A stretch of 64,000 bases of DNA from Nisaea acidiphila. Its GTDB lineage: Bacteria; Pseudomonadota; Alphaproteobacteria; Thalassobaculales; Thalassobaculaceae. The notes under the pieces are model-generated. The model saw only the letters and a list, made by a program, of their open reading frames with translations, was not told the origin of the DNA and ran no database searches. The DNA lies in NCBI RefSeq assembly GCF_024662015.1, contig NZ_CP102480.1, positions 1,894,501-1,958,500 of the forward strand. Direction: 5' to 3'. Positions 52,022-61,027 of the stretch are shown here, in pieces (the stretch's first letter is position 1; each line of letters starts with the position of its first letter). Position numbers and translations under genes: made by a program.

Positions 52022-53323
52022 TTAGTAACGATAGGTGTCCGGCTTGAACGGGCCCTCGGAGGTGACGCCGATATAGTCGGCCTGCTCCTTGGAGAGCTGA
52101 GACAGCATCGCGCCGACCTTCTTCAGGTGCAGGGCGGCGACCTTCTCGTCCAGTTTCTTCGGCAGCACGTAGACCTGTTTCTCGTACTTGTCCGCGTGGT
52201 TCCAGAGCTCGATCTGGGCCAGGGTCTGGTTGGTGAAGGAGGCGCTCATGACGAAGCTCGGATGGCCCGTGGCGCAGCCGAGATTGACGAGACGTCCCTC
52301 GGCCAGCAGGAGCATCCGCTTGCCGTCCGGGAACTCGATCTCGTCGACCTGCGGCTTCACGTTATGCCATTGCAGGTTCCGCAGCGGCTCGACCTGGATC
52401 TCGTTGTCGAAATGGCCGATGTTGCAGACGATGGCGCGGTCCTTCATGGCCCGCATATGGTCCATCGTGATGATGTCCTTGTTGCCGGTCGCGGTGACGA
52501 AAATGTCGCCGCGCGGCGCGGCCTCTTCCATGGTCACGACCTCGTAACCTTCCATCGCCGCCTGCAGGGCGCAGATCGGATCGATCTCGGTCACCAGGAC
52601 GCGGGCGCCGCCATTGCGCAGGCTCGCCGCCGAGCCCTTGCCCACATCGCCGTAGCCGGCAACCACGGCGACCTTGCCGGAGAGCATGACGTCGGTCGCA
52701 CGGCGAATGCCGTCGACCAGGCTCTCGCGGCAGCCGTAGAGATTGTCGAACTTGGACTTGGTCACGCTGTCATTGACGTTGATCGCCGGGACCTTGAGCG
52801 TACCGGCCTTCGCCATCTCATAAAGCCGGTGCACGCCGGTCGTGGTCTCCTCGGAGACGCCGCGAACGTCGTCGAGAAGCTCTGCATATTCCTCGTGCAT
52901 CATCAGCGTCAGATCGCCGCCGTCATCCAGCAGCATGTTCGGAGTCCAGCCGTCCGGACCCTTGATGGTCTGGCGCAGGCACCAGTCGTATTCCTCTTCC
53001 GTCTCGCCCTTCCAGGCGAAAACCGGGATGCCGGCCGCCGCGATCGCCGCCGCCGCCTGGTCCTGGGTCGAGAAGATGTTGCAGGAGCTCCAGCGAATCT
53101 CCGCCCCGAGATCGACCAGCGTCTCGATCAGCACGGCGGTCTGGATCGTCATATGCAGGCAGCCGGTGATCCGCGCGCCGGCCAGCGGCTTCTTGCCCTG
53201 GTATTCCTCGCGCAGCGCCATCAGGCCCGGCATCTCGGTTTCCGCGATGGCGATTTCGCGGCGGCCCCATTCGGCGAGAGAAATATCGGCGACCTTGTAG
53301 TCGGTGAACGCGGTATCGGCCAT
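52022..53323 (-). CDS. ahcY: Adenosylhomocysteinase
   Basis: AhcY splits S-adenosylhomocysteine to adenosine and homocysteine and so keeps methylation going. The 433-residue protein has the NAD-binding [15 protein letters not shown], the [13 protein letters not shown] segment and the C-terminal [10 protein letters not shown] end. An AAGGAG site precedes the ATG. No SAH riboswitch-like structure was seen in the 173-base gap upstream. Confidence 0.98.
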   Translation of the reverse strand: MADTAFTDYKVADISLAEWGRREIAIAETEMPGLMALREEYQGKKPLAGARITGCLHMTIQTAVLIETLVDLGAEIRWSSCNIFSTQDQAAAAIAAAGIPVFAWKGETEEEYDWCLRQTIKGPDGWTPNMLLDDGGDLTLMMHEEYAELLDDVRGVSEETTTGVHRLYEMAKAGTLKVPAINVNDSVTKSKFDNLYGCRESLVDGIRRATDVMLSGKVAVVAGYGDVGKGSAASLRNGGARVLVTEIDPICALQAAMEGYEVVTMEEAAPRGDIFVTATGNKDIITMDHMRAMKDRAIVCNIGHFDNEIQVEPLRNLQWHNVKPQVDEIEFPDGKRMLLLAEGRLVNLGCATGHPSFVMSASFTNQTLAQIELWNHADKYEKQVYVLPKKLDEKVAALHLKKVGAMLSQLSKEQADYIGVTSEGPFKPDTYRY

Positions 53324-53496
53324 TCGGCTAGCTCCTTGAACTTTTCCGGACCGGCGAAACCGCCGGCATCACGCGCTGTGGGCTATAACAGTCTGGGAAA
53401 ATAGGGGCAACCCGCCAAAGGACAAGCCGCGCGATTGACACCCCGGACCGCCCGGCCTTATCTGGCCTCTCTCCGGACCGCCGAAAGACCCAGATC

Positions 53497-54678
53497 ATGC
53501 CTTCCCATTCCATCTATATCGCCGCCATGCAGGGTGTCGAAGCCGAAGACGCCTGGGCCGTTCATTCCGAGGCCCGCAAACGTTGGCGTGCCGGCGAGAA
53601 GGACCTGATCGTGCTCTCGGTCGGCGATCATGATTTCACCACAGACGAGCGGATCGTCGACAGCGCGGTCAGCTCCCTACGCGCGGGGCACCATCACTAT
53701 ACCCCGAGCATCGGCCTGGTGCCGCTGCGCGAGAAGATCGCTGCCTTCCACAGCAAGCGGGTCGGCGAGCCGGTCGGACCGGAGAACGTCGCCGTGGTTC
53801 CGGGCGCGCAATGCGGCGTCTTCACGGCCGGTCTCGCTGTCCTCGATCCGGGCGACCACGTCATCGCCTTCGATCCGATGTATGTCACCTATTACGGCGC
53901 GCTCATCGCGCGCGGCGCGACACTGAGCCAGGTGCCGCTCCACCCCGAGAACGATTTCCTGCCGGACATGGAAGAGGTCCGCGCCGCGCTGCGGCCCGAG
54001 ACGCGGGCGATGGTGATCAATTCGCCGAACAATCCGACCGGCGCGGTCTGGCCGAAGGAGACGATGGAGGTGATCGCCGACTTCTGCAGGGAACACGATC
54101 TCTGGCTGATCTCGGACGAGGTCTACTGCACCATGACCTATGAGCAGCCGCACCACTGCCCGCGGCTGATCGAAGGCATGAAGGACCGCACCATGTCGGT
54201 CTACAGCTTCTCCAAGAGCCACGCGATGACCGGCTGGCGCCTCGGCTGGGTCGTCGCCGATCCGAAGAGCATCGAGGCGATCGAAATGGTCATGGGCTCG
54301 ATGCTGTTCGGATCGCCGCCCTTCGTACAGGAGGCGGCGATGACCGCGCTCGACGCGGCGGAAGACACGGTCGACAGCATCCGCGAACTCTACCGGCACC
54401 GCCGCGACCGGGTCTGCGAGGGCCTCGCCGCCGTGCCGAAGATCAAGCTGCGCAAGCCCGATGCCGGCATGTTCCTCATGCTGGATATCCGCGAGACCGG
54501 CTGGAACGCCATCGACTTCGCCTGGAAGCTGCTCGAGGAGCAGAAGGTGTCCCTCCTCCCGGGCGAAGGCTTCGGCAAGATGCTGGAAGGCCATCTCCGG
54601 CTCAGCTACGGCGCCTCCGACGAGACGCTGGACGAGGCGGCGCGGCGTCTCTCGGCGTTTATCCAGAAGCACGGCTAG
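53497..54678 (+). CDS. Class I/II pyridoxal phosphate aminotransferase
   Basis: A 393-residue PLP enzyme of the aspartate-aminotransferase fold: NSPNNPTGAVW, ISDEVYCTMTY and the PLP-lysine motif SFSKSHAMTGWRLGW. The C-terminal RLSYGAS arginine binds the substrate carboxylate. Substrate is not readable. It diverges from ahcY and overlaps the end of the hydrolase gene by 4 bases. A second aminotransferase of the same class lies at 55831-57012. Confidence 0.92.
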   Translation: MPSHSIYIAAMQGVEAEDAWAVHSEARKRWRAGEKDLIVLSVGDHDFTTDERIVDSAVSSLRAGHHHYTPSIGLVPLREKIAAFHSKRVGEPVGPENVAVVPGAQCGVFTAGLAVLDPGDHVIAFDPMYVTYYGALIARGATLSQVPLHPENDFLPDMEEVRAALRPETRAMVINSPNNPTGAVWPKETMEVIADFCREHDLWLISDEVYCTMTYEQPHHCPRLIEGMKDRTMSVYSFSKSHAMTGWRLGWVVADPKSIEAIEMVMGSMLFGSPPFVQEAAMTALDAAEDTVDSIRELYRHRRDRVCEGLAAVPKIKLRKPDAGMFLMLDIRETGWNAIDFAWKLLEEQKVSLLPGEGFGKMLEGHLRLSYGASDETLDEAARRLSAFIQKHG

Positions 54679-55352
54679 GCGCCGGCGGCGATCAGCTCCA
54701 GTATCTCCGCGGAGGGACGGACATCGCCGAAAATCCGGTAGAAGCTATTGAGCGTCGCCTCGTGCAGACCGAAGGCGTGCCCTGCCAGCGCGTCGGAGAC
54801 CATGGTCACCTTGTAGCCAAGCTCCACCGCGTCTCGTGCCGAGGATTCGCAGCAGACATTGGTGACCGTTCCGGTGATGAGCACGCTTTCGATGCCGCGC
54901 TCCCGCAAGCGCTCGGGGAGATCGCACTTGCCGGGGAAGAAGGCGCTGGCACCGCGCTTCCGGACATGAATATCCCCATCCCTGGCATCGAGTTCGGGCC
55001 AGAGCTGCGAATCCGGGTTGTCAATTTCGGCCCGGTGCGCGTATTTCGCGGCGGTTTCGGCGCCGACCATCGCCGTCATGTGCGGGCCGATCGAATCCGG
55101 GGTGACGGTGCCCCAGGCAACGGTCCCGCCCGCTTTTCGAAGAGCCGAGGCAATCGCATTCACAGGGGCAACCAAGCGCCTGCAATTCTCGTCCTCGCGG
55201 ACGGACCCGGTCATCAGATCCACCACCACCAGAGCGGTTCTCGCCGGATCGAGGCTTTCAAAGGCATGCAGGCGGCCGCGCCGGGCCACGACCTTGCGCA
55301 CGAGGCGCGGGCAAAGACCGCTCGGATGGGAGAGTTCTTCCCCTTCCTCCAC
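54675..55352 (-). CDS. Isochorismatase-like cysteine hydrolase
   Basis: A 225-residue cysteine hydrolase with the triad positions in VVVDLMTGS (Asp), HVRKRGASAFF (Lys) and TGTVTNVCCESSARDA (Cys). Such enzymes cleave amides such as nicotinamide, biuret or N-carbamoyl compounds; the target is not clear. The frame extends far into the next gene, but GTG 55352 has GGGAGA just upstream and fits 11 bases after the GNAT gene. It is third in a minus-strand unit with GNAT and an aminotransferase. Confidence 0.85.
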   Translation of the reverse strand: MEEGEELSHPSGLCPRLVRKVVARRGRLHAFESLDPARTALVVVDLMTGSVREDENCRRLVAPVNAIASALRKAGGTVAWGTVTPDSIGPHMTAMVGAETAAKYAHRAEIDNPDSQLWPELDARDGDIHVRKRGASAFFPGKCDLPERLRERGIESVLITGTVTNVCCESSARDAVELGYKVTMVSDALAGHAFGLHEATLNSFYRIFGDVRPSAEILELIAAGA

Positions 55353-55363
55353 AGGCTCTCTCC

Positions 55364-55834
55364 CTAAAGACGCTTCTCCATATCCATCGAGGTCGGCGCG
55401 TCGAATCCCGCATGCGCCTGGCGGCCCGTCTCGACAAATCCCTGACGCTGAAAATAAGCGATGTTGCCGGTCAGCGCGAGACGGACGCCGAGCGTGACGC
55501 GGCTGGTCCCGCTTTCCCGCGCATGCTCCTCCACCGCATTGATCAGGCTCCGGGCGATACCGCGTCCGCGCGCGGTGGAATCGACGGCGAGCCGGTCGAG
55601 ATAGATCGCGTCCCTCTTCCGCGCGGCGAACACCGCGCCGCACAGCTTCCCGTCCTGCTCCGCCAGAAAGAGGCGATTTTTCTCCAGCCGTTTTCCGAGG
55701 CTCTCCACGGTCTCCGAGAGGGCGCCGCTTTCCGGCATCAGCTTGCCCCTGTATTCCCCGAAGGCCCGATGGACGAGCGCCACGATCTCCGTGAGATCGT
55801 CCCGTGCCGGATCGTAAGCGCGGATCTCCGTCAT
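55364..55834 (-). CDS. GNAT family N-acetyltransferase
   Basis: A 156-residue acetyl-CoA-dependent transferase. The acetyl-CoA loop is ARGRGIA after LDRLAVDSTARG. The C-terminal part (NIAYFQRQGFVETGR) is typical of GNAT. Substrate is unknown. It starts inside the aminotransferase stop (ATGA overlap), so they are coupled. Confidence 0.88.
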   Translation of the reverse strand: MTEIRAYDPARDDLTEIVALVHRAFGEYRGKLMPESGALSETVESLGKRLEKNRLFLAEQDGKLCGAVFAARKRDAIYLDRLAVDSTARGRGIARSLINAVEEHARESGTSRVTLGVRLALTGNIAYFQRQGFVETGRQAHAGFDAPTSMDMEKRL

Positions 55835-57012
55835 GCCGCGAGGCTGGCCCGAAGCCGTTTTGCCAGTTCCGGCATTTCCTCCGCCGTCGCGTTGGCGAAG
55901 GCGAGGCGCAGAAAGCGTTCCTGATCCGGACCGAAGAAGCTGCCCGGCAGGCAGAGAATGTTCTGCTCGTCCGCCACTTTACGCGCGACCTGTTTCGCCG
56001 TCAGATCCTCGAAGGGATGGCGGACATAGGAGAAGTACGCTCCCGCCGAGACCAGCTCGTAGCCGAGGTCGTTCGAGCGGAAAGCCGCTTCCAGCGCTTC
56101 CTTGCGGCCCTTCAGCATGGCGCGTTTCTCGGCCACCCAAGGCCAGACGTGCCGGAGGCCGTAGAGCGCCGCATATTGGGAGATCCGCGGCGTGCAGATC
56201 TGGATCGTGTCCATGATCTTGGTGACCGCGTCGATCGTCTTCGGACCGGCGATCACCGAGCCGACCCGGTAGCCGGTGAGGCTGAAGGTCTTGGAGAAGC
56301 TGTAGAGCTGGATCAGCGTCTCGCCCCACTTCTCGTCCTGGAACAGCCTGTGCGGCGGGCCGTCCTCGTCTTCCAGGAAATCCCGGTAGGTCTCGTCGAG
56401 AATGAGCGCGATGCCCTTCTCGGCGGCGAGATCGCGGAACTGCTCGATCACCTCCGGCGGGTATACCGCGCCGGTCGGGTTGTTCGGGCTGACCAGCACG
56501 ATGGCCTTTGTCTTCTCCGTCAGCATCGTGCGGGCCTGCTCCGGATCGGGCACGCCGGCGCGGTCGAAGCGGAACGGCAGGTGGATCGGGTCGATCCCCT
56601 GCATCTCCAGCCACATCTGGTGATTGAAGTAATAGGGCACCGGCAGCATGACCGCGTCGCCGGCCCGCGCGATGGCGAGAATCGCCATGCAGAAAGCCTG
56701 GTTGCAGCCGGCGGAAATGAGCACATGCTCCGGACCGAGGCTCCCGCCATAGCGATGCGCGACATGGGACGCGAGGTCCTGGCGCAGCTCGGGCAATCCC
56801 CGGATCACCGAATACTGCGCGGTCTCGAAATGCGCCGCACGCTCGGCGACATGGTCGGTCAGTTCCTTCGCCGGCGGATAGCTCGGCACGGCCTGCGACA
56901 GGTCGAGCAGCGGCTTCTCCGCCGGAAAGGTCCGGCCGGCGATCCAGGTCTGGGATTCGGCGATCGGCGGCTCGATGGCGCCGAGCACATCCGCGTTGAG
57001 AGCAAATGTCAT
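55831..57012 (-). CDS. Class I/II pyridoxal phosphate aminotransferase
   Basis: A 393-residue PLP enzyme: VSPNNPTGAVYPP, LILDETYRDFL and the lysine in YSFSKTFSLTGYRVG. Substrate arginine is in RLAFANA. It is first in a unit with the GNAT and hydrolase genes. Start ATG 57012 is chosen; a GTG four codons earlier is possible. It lies 41 bases after ptsP on the same strand and could be read with it. Confidence 0.92.
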   Translation of the reverse strand: MTFALNADVLGAIEPPIAESQTWIAGRTFPAEKPLLDLSQAVPSYPPAKELTDHVAERAAHFETAQYSVIRGLPELRQDLASHVAHRYGGSLGPEHVLISAGCNQAFCMAILAIARAGDAVMLPVPYYFNHQMWLEMQGIDPIHLPFRFDRAGVPDPEQARTMLTEKTKAIVLVSPNNPTGAVYPPEVIEQFRDLAAEKGIALILDETYRDFLEDEDGPPHRLFQDEKWGETLIQLYSFSKTFSLTGYRVGSVIAGPKTIDAVTKIMDTIQICTPRISQYAALYGLRHVWPWVAEKRAMLKGRKEALEAAFRSNDLGYELVSAGAYFSYVRHPFEDLTAKQVARKVADEQNILCLPGSFFGPDQERFLRLAFANATAEEMPELAKRLRASLAA

Positions 57013-57053
57013 GTAGGGACACACCCGAAGGAGCGGGAAAGGATCGGCCGAGA

Positions 57054-58826
57054 CTAGAGACTGTCGTTGAAATCGTCCAGCAGCGCGGAGATCCGGCCCT
57101 CGTCGCCCTGATCCATGATCGCCAGCGCACGCCGCGTCGCCGCCCCGGTATCGATCGCACGGACCCGCTGCTTGACCCTCGGAATGCTGTGCGAGGACAT
57201 CGAGAGGTCGCGCACTCCGAGCCCGACCAGCAGCGGCGCGTAGCGCGGATCGCCCGCGATCTCGCCGCAGATGCTGACGGGGATCCCTGCCCGGTGGCCC
57301 GCCTGGACCGTGAACTGGATCAGCCGCAGGACGGCCGGGTGCAGCGGATTATAGAGACCGGCCACGGCATCGTCGCTGCGATCGATCGCGAGCGCGTAGC
57401 TGGTGAGATCGTTGGTGCCGATGGCGAAATAATCAACCTCGCGGGCCAGCCCGTCGGCCATCAGGGCGGCCGCCGGCACCTCGATCATGGCGCCGAGAGG
57501 CGGCACCGGGTCCGCGATCCGCACGCCTTTGCGCTTCAGCCGCCGCACCACCTTCTGGATGACCTTACGTGACTGCCGGATCTGTTCCACGGAGGAGATC
57601 AGCGGCAGCAGGAAGCGCACCGGCCCATGCGCACCGGCGCGCAGGATCGCCGCGATCTGGGTTTCGAACAGTTTGGTCTCGGCGAGGGACAGCCGTATTC
57701 CCCGCAGCCCGAGCGCCGGGTTCGGCGAGACCCCAATCTTGCCGCCAAGCGCCGTCGAGATCTTGTCCCCGCCCACATCCAGCGTCCGGATCGTCACCGG
57801 ACGGCCTTCCAATCCCTCCACGATGCCGCGCAGCACAGCATATTGCTCATCCTCGTCCGGCAGCGTGTCGCGGTTCATGAAAAGGAACTCGGTGCGCAGC
57901 AGACCGACGCCTTCCGCCCCGGCGGTCAGCGCCCCCTCGACGTCGCGCGGCAGTTCTAGATTGGCCTGCAGCACGATCAGCTCCCCGTCGCGGCTCTCCG
58001 CCGGAAGGGATCGCAGCCGGGCGAGCTGACGCTCCAGCCTCTTGCGCGCCTCCGCCTTCCGCTCGAACTCGGCCAGCGTTTCCGCGCTCGGCGAGATGAC
58101 GATCCGCCCGTGCTCCCCGTCGACCAGCACCCGCTCGCCGGAACGCACCTTGCCGAGCAAGCCCTGCACACCGAGCACCGCCGGCAATCCCATGGAACGC
58201 GCCATGATCGCGGAATGGCCCTCAGGGCCGCCCGCCGTCGTCGCCAGCGCCGCCACCCGCGACGGATCGAGCAGAGCGGTGTCGGCGGGGCTGAGTTCGT
58301 CAGCGATGATGACCGCGTCCTTCGGCAGCACGGAGAAAGCCTGATAGGGCTTGTCCGCGAGATTGCGCAGCACCCGCCCGGCCACATCGCGCACGTCGGT
58401 CACGCGGGCGGCGAGATAGGGGTCCTTCATCGCGGCGAAGGCTTCGGTAATGTCGTGTACGACGTGCTGGACCGCCGCTTCCGCGTTGATTCGGCGCTCG
58501 CGGATCTGCGTTTCAATTCCCTTGCCGAGACGGCTGGAGCCGAGCATGGCGGCATGTGCGTCGAGCAGCGGCGCAAGCTCTTCCGCCACGCCTTCCGGCA
58601 TCCCCGCAGTCTTCTGCCGGAGCTTGCCGACCTGTTTCTGCGCCTTCGCCAGCGCGGCGCGGAACCTGCCGGCCTCGGCATCCACCGCGCTCACGTCGAT
58701 CTCGTATTCCGGCAATTGGCCGAGACCCGTCTCGACCACATGCGCGACGCCGATCGCGATCCCCGCCGATACGCCGACCCCGTCGATCACCCGTTCTCCG
58801 GTCTTTCCGGATACCCGTTTCGTCAT
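57054..58826 (-). CDS. ptsP: Phosphoenolpyruvate-protein phosphotransferase (PTS enzyme I)
   Basis: Enzyme I takes phosphate from phosphoenolpyruvate and passes it to HPr. The 590-residue protein has the phospho-histidine motif GGPEGHSAIMAR, the PEP-binding DVGGDK and a late SICGEIAGDPRY. No GAF sensor is seen at the N-terminus, so this is the plain EI type and not EI-Ntr, though ptsP is the symbol used in this lineage. It starts 13 bases after the HPr stop and is last in the PTS block. No sugar permease gene is near. Confidence 0.95.
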   Translation of the reverse strand: MTKRVSGKTGERVIDGVGVSAGIAIGVAHVVETGLGQLPEYEIDVSAVDAEAGRFRAALAKAQKQVGKLRQKTAGMPEGVAEELAPLLDAHAAMLGSSRLGKGIETQIRERRINAEAAVQHVVHDITEAFAAMKDPYLAARVTDVRDVAGRVLRNLADKPYQAFSVLPKDAVIIADELSPADTALLDPSRVAALATTAGGPEGHSAIMARSMGLPAVLGVQGLLGKVRSGERVLVDGEHGRIVISPSAETLAEFERKAEARKRLERQLARLRSLPAESRDGELIVLQANLELPRDVEGALTAGAEGVGLLRTEFLFMNRDTLPDEDEQYAVLRGIVEGLEGRPVTIRTLDVGGDKISTALGGKIGVSPNPALGLRGIRLSLAETKLFETQIAAILRAGAHGPVRFLLPLISSVEQIRQSRKVIQKVVRRLKRKGVRIADPVPPLGAMIEVPAAALMADGLAREVDYFAIGTNDLTSYALAIDRSDDAVAGLYNPLHPAVLRLIQFTVQAGHRAGIPVSICGEIAGDPRYAPLLVGLGVRDLSMSSHSIPRVKQRVRAIDTGAATRRALAIMDQGDEGRISALLDDFNDSL

Positions 58827-58839
58827 CGGGGTCAGTTCC

Positions 58840-59133
58840 TCAATCTTCGTCGAACTTGTCGTCCACCAGTTTCGCGATGGCATCCAGCGCCGCTTCCGCG
58901 TCCTCGCCTTCGACCTCCACGCGGATCGTGCAGCCCGGCGCCGCCGCCAGCATCATCAATCCCATAATCGAGCGTCCGGACACCGTTGTATCGCCCTTGG
59001 TCACGGATATCTCCGCCTCGAAGGTCTCCGCCAGCTTCACGAACTTGGCCGCCGCACGCGCATGCAGCCCGCGCTGATTGACGATCGTGAGGTCGCGGGC
59101 GACCGCGCTCGAGGCCTCAGCGTTTTCGCTCAT
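58840..59133 (-). CDS. ptsH: HPr family phosphocarrier protein
   Basis: A 97-residue phosphocarrier. The phospho-histidine motif is GLHARAAAKF and the regulatory serine is in GRSIMGLMML, the site for HPr kinase, whose gene lies upstream. EI phosphorylates the histidine and HPrK the serine. It is 4 bases after the EIIA gene and directly before EI. ATG 59133 was chosen; an earlier start would overlap EIIA. Confidence 0.95.
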   Translation of the reverse strand: MSENAEASSAVARDLTIVNQRGLHARAAAKFVKLAETFEAEISVTKGDTTVSGRSIMGLMMLAAAPGCTIRVEVEGEDAEAALDAIAKLVDDKFDED

Positions 59134-59137
59134 GCGG

Positions 59138-59563
59138 CTATTCCCCGGCCAGAACCTGAGAGGCGATGCGGATATATTTCCGCCCCGCATCCTGTGCCTC
59201 GGCGGCGGCCGCAGCGAGATCGAGCGTACCGCGGACGCTGGCCAGCTTGATCAGCATCGGCAGGTTCGCCCCGGCCAGCACTTCCACATTCGCCTTTTCC
59301 ATGATCGAGATCGCGAGGTTCGACGGCGTGCCGCCGAACATGTCGGTCAGCACAATGACACCGCGCCCCTGATCGACCGCGCCCACGCTTTCAAGGATCT
59401 CGGCCCGGCGCTGTTCCATATCGTCTTCCGGCCCGATACAGACGGTCGCCAGATGTTCCTGCGGCCCCACCACATGCTCCACCGCTGAGCGGAACTCGTC
59501 GGCGAGATTTCCGTGAGTGACCAATACAATGCCTATCGGCAAGCCTTGTGCCTCCGCACCCAT
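59138..59563 (-). CDS. PTS EIIA component, mannose family
   Basis: A 141-residue EIIA-Man-type domain protein. The phospho-His motif is VLVTHGNLADEF and a second segment reads VLTDMFGGTPSN. With no EIIB/C/D genes near, it is probably a regulatory acceptor of phosphate from HPr, not part of sugar uptake, as in other alphaproteobacteria. ATG 59563 has a GGGGG site; a TTG at 59542 after GCGGAGG is also possible. Confidence 0.92.
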   Translation of the reverse strand: MGAEAQGLPIGIVLVTHGNLADEFRSAVEHVVGPQEHLATVCIGPEDDMEQRRAEILESVGAVDQGRGVIVLTDMFGGTPSNLAISIMEKANVEVLAGANLPMLIKLASVRGTLDLAAAAAEAQDAGRKYIRIASQVLAGE

Positions 59564-59641
59564 TCGGTTAGCCCCCAAGTGACAGCGTTTTGTTCACTGT
59601 TTTTTCGTCGTTCCGCCGATTTATTTGCCAGTCCGTACCGG

Positions 59642-60580
59642 TCAATCCTGACCGCTCCGGTCGACGTCACGATGCAGCAGCGTGACAGCTAGACCGCCAG
59701 CCTTCAACTCCCGCGCCACCCTTTCGGCGACGAATACCGAGCGGTGACGCCCTCCGGTGCAGCCGATCGCGATGGTCACGTAACTCTTCCCTTCCGCCCT
59801 GAAGCGCGGCATCAGCGGCGTCAGGAAGCCGACCAGCCGGTCGTAAAACGCCGCGAAATCCGGGTCTTCCGCGACGTAATCCGCGACCGCCGCATCGCGC
59901 CCGTCGAGCGGCCGCAGCGCCTCGTCGTAATGCGGGTTCCGGAGAAAGCGGACGTCGAACACCATGTCCGCCTCGCGCGGCAAGCCGCGGCGGAAGCTGA
60001 AGGACGTCACCGTAACGGTCAGTTCCCCACCTTCGCTGAAACCAAGCTGCTCCGAAAACACCCGTTTGAAATCGGCGGTGCTGAGGCGGGAAGTATCGAT
60101 CGTAACGTCCGCCTGCTCGCGCAGCGGCGCCAGCATCCCCCGCTCTGTCCTGATACCGTCCGCGACAGGCCGGTCCATCGCGAGAGGATGACGGCGTCGA
60201 GTTTCCGTGAAACGGCGGATCAGCACATCCGTGTCGCAATCGAGGAAGACGAGCGTCAGCGCGATATCGCTCCGGTTCCGCAGTGCCTCCAGCTCCGCGG
60301 TCAGCCGTTGCGGCGTGAAATCGCGAGTCCTCGTGTCGATCCCGATGGCGATCCGGTGTCCGTTCGCATCGCCCGGACGCGGGGCCAGAAGTGCCGGCAG
60401 CAGCGAGAGCGGAAGATTGTCCACCGCCTCGAATTCCGCGTCTTCCAGGGCCTTCAGACTGGTCGTGCGGCCGGCACCGGAAAGGCCTGTCACCAGCACG
60501 ACGCGGATCGGCCGTCCCTCGCTTGCGGCGGGGTTCTGCACGTTCCTCTCCCCTTCAACGCGCATGTCGGTCGGCGGCAT
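59642..60580 (-). CDS. rapZ: RNase adapter protein RapZ family
   Basis: A 312-residue nucleotide-binding protein of the RapZ (YvcJ/DUF199-neighbour) family. The Walker A reads GLSGAGRTT, with Arg in place of the usual Lys, as in many alphaproteobacterial members. The C-terminal domain has FDVRFLRNPHYD and IAIGCTGGRHRSVF. In enterobacteria it steers RNase E toward GlmZ RNA; the target here is unknown. It overlaps the hprK stop by one base (TAATG), so it is coupled to it. Confidence 0.93.
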   Translation of the reverse strand: MPPTDMRVEGERNVQNPAASEGRPIRVVLVTGLSGAGRTTSLKALEDAEFEAVDNLPLSLLPALLAPRPGDANGHRIAIGIDTRTRDFTPQRLTAELEALRNRSDIALTLVFLDCDTDVLIRRFTETRRRHPLAMDRPVADGIRTERGMLAPLREQADVTIDTSRLSTADFKRVFSEQLGFSEGGELTVTVTSFSFRRGLPREADMVFDVRFLRNPHYDEALRPLDGRDAAVADYVAEDPDFAAFYDRLVGFLTPLMPRFRAEGKSYVTIAIGCTGGRHRSVFVAERVARELKAGGLAVTLLHRDVDRSGQD

Positions 60581-60999
60581 TATCTGGCCGTCAGATGCCG
60601 GAGTGCAAGCCGCACCTTCGCCGGTGTCGAGGCCTCGAAAGGAGAGAGCGCGAGCAGCGGGACAGTGATTTCAAGATAGGTGCAGCTTCCGGCTTCCGGA
60701 TAGCGCTCAACCTGCTCCGGCGGAACCATGTCGATCACAAGATCGAGGGGCGCCCTGCGCACATTGTCGACCGGCACGATGCCCACCCCGCGAACCTCGA
60801 GCTGTCCCGCGATGGTGTCCGGTGCACTGGCCACCAGCCGGCCGGACTCCCGAACCAGACGCGTCTGGTCGTCCGCCACAAGCTGCGCGCCGTTTTCGAT
60901 CAGGCGCAGCGCAAGATCGGATTTGCCGCTGCCGCTCGGACCGCGCAGCAGCACCGCACGGCCTTCCACGGCCACGGCCGTGCCATATACCAGCTCCAT
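60580..60999 (-). CDS. hprK: HPr kinase/phosphorylase, short alphaproteobacterial form
   Basis: A 139-residue protein equal to the C-terminal kinase domain only. Walker A is GPSGSGKSD and the family segment RGVGI is present. The N-terminal domain of Gram-positive HprK (about 130 residues) is absent, as usual in alphaproteobacteria. It phosphorylates HPr on serine. It lies between chvG and rapZ on one strand, 28 bases after chvG. Confidence 0.94.
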   Translation of the reverse strand: MELVYGTAVAVEGRAVLLRGPSGSGKSDLALRLIENGAQLVADDQTRLVRESGRLVASAPDTIAGQLEVRGVGIVPVDNVRRAPLDLVIDMVPPEQVERYPEAGSCTYLEITVPLLALSPFEASTPAKVRLALRHLTAR

Positions 61000-61027
61000 C
61001 AGTTCCCCGCCCGGATTATCCCGGTTC

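Noticed and set aside
53324-53496. SAH or SAM riboswitch before ahcY
   Set aside because: No conserved core or pseudoknot pattern was seen. There is only a short CCGGC/GCCGG hairpin.
55353-55643. 97-residue N-terminal extension of the isochorismatase-like protein
   Set aside because: It lies antiframe in the GNAT gene on the same strand, is Arg-rich and has no homology-like pattern. GTG 55352 has its own ribosome site.
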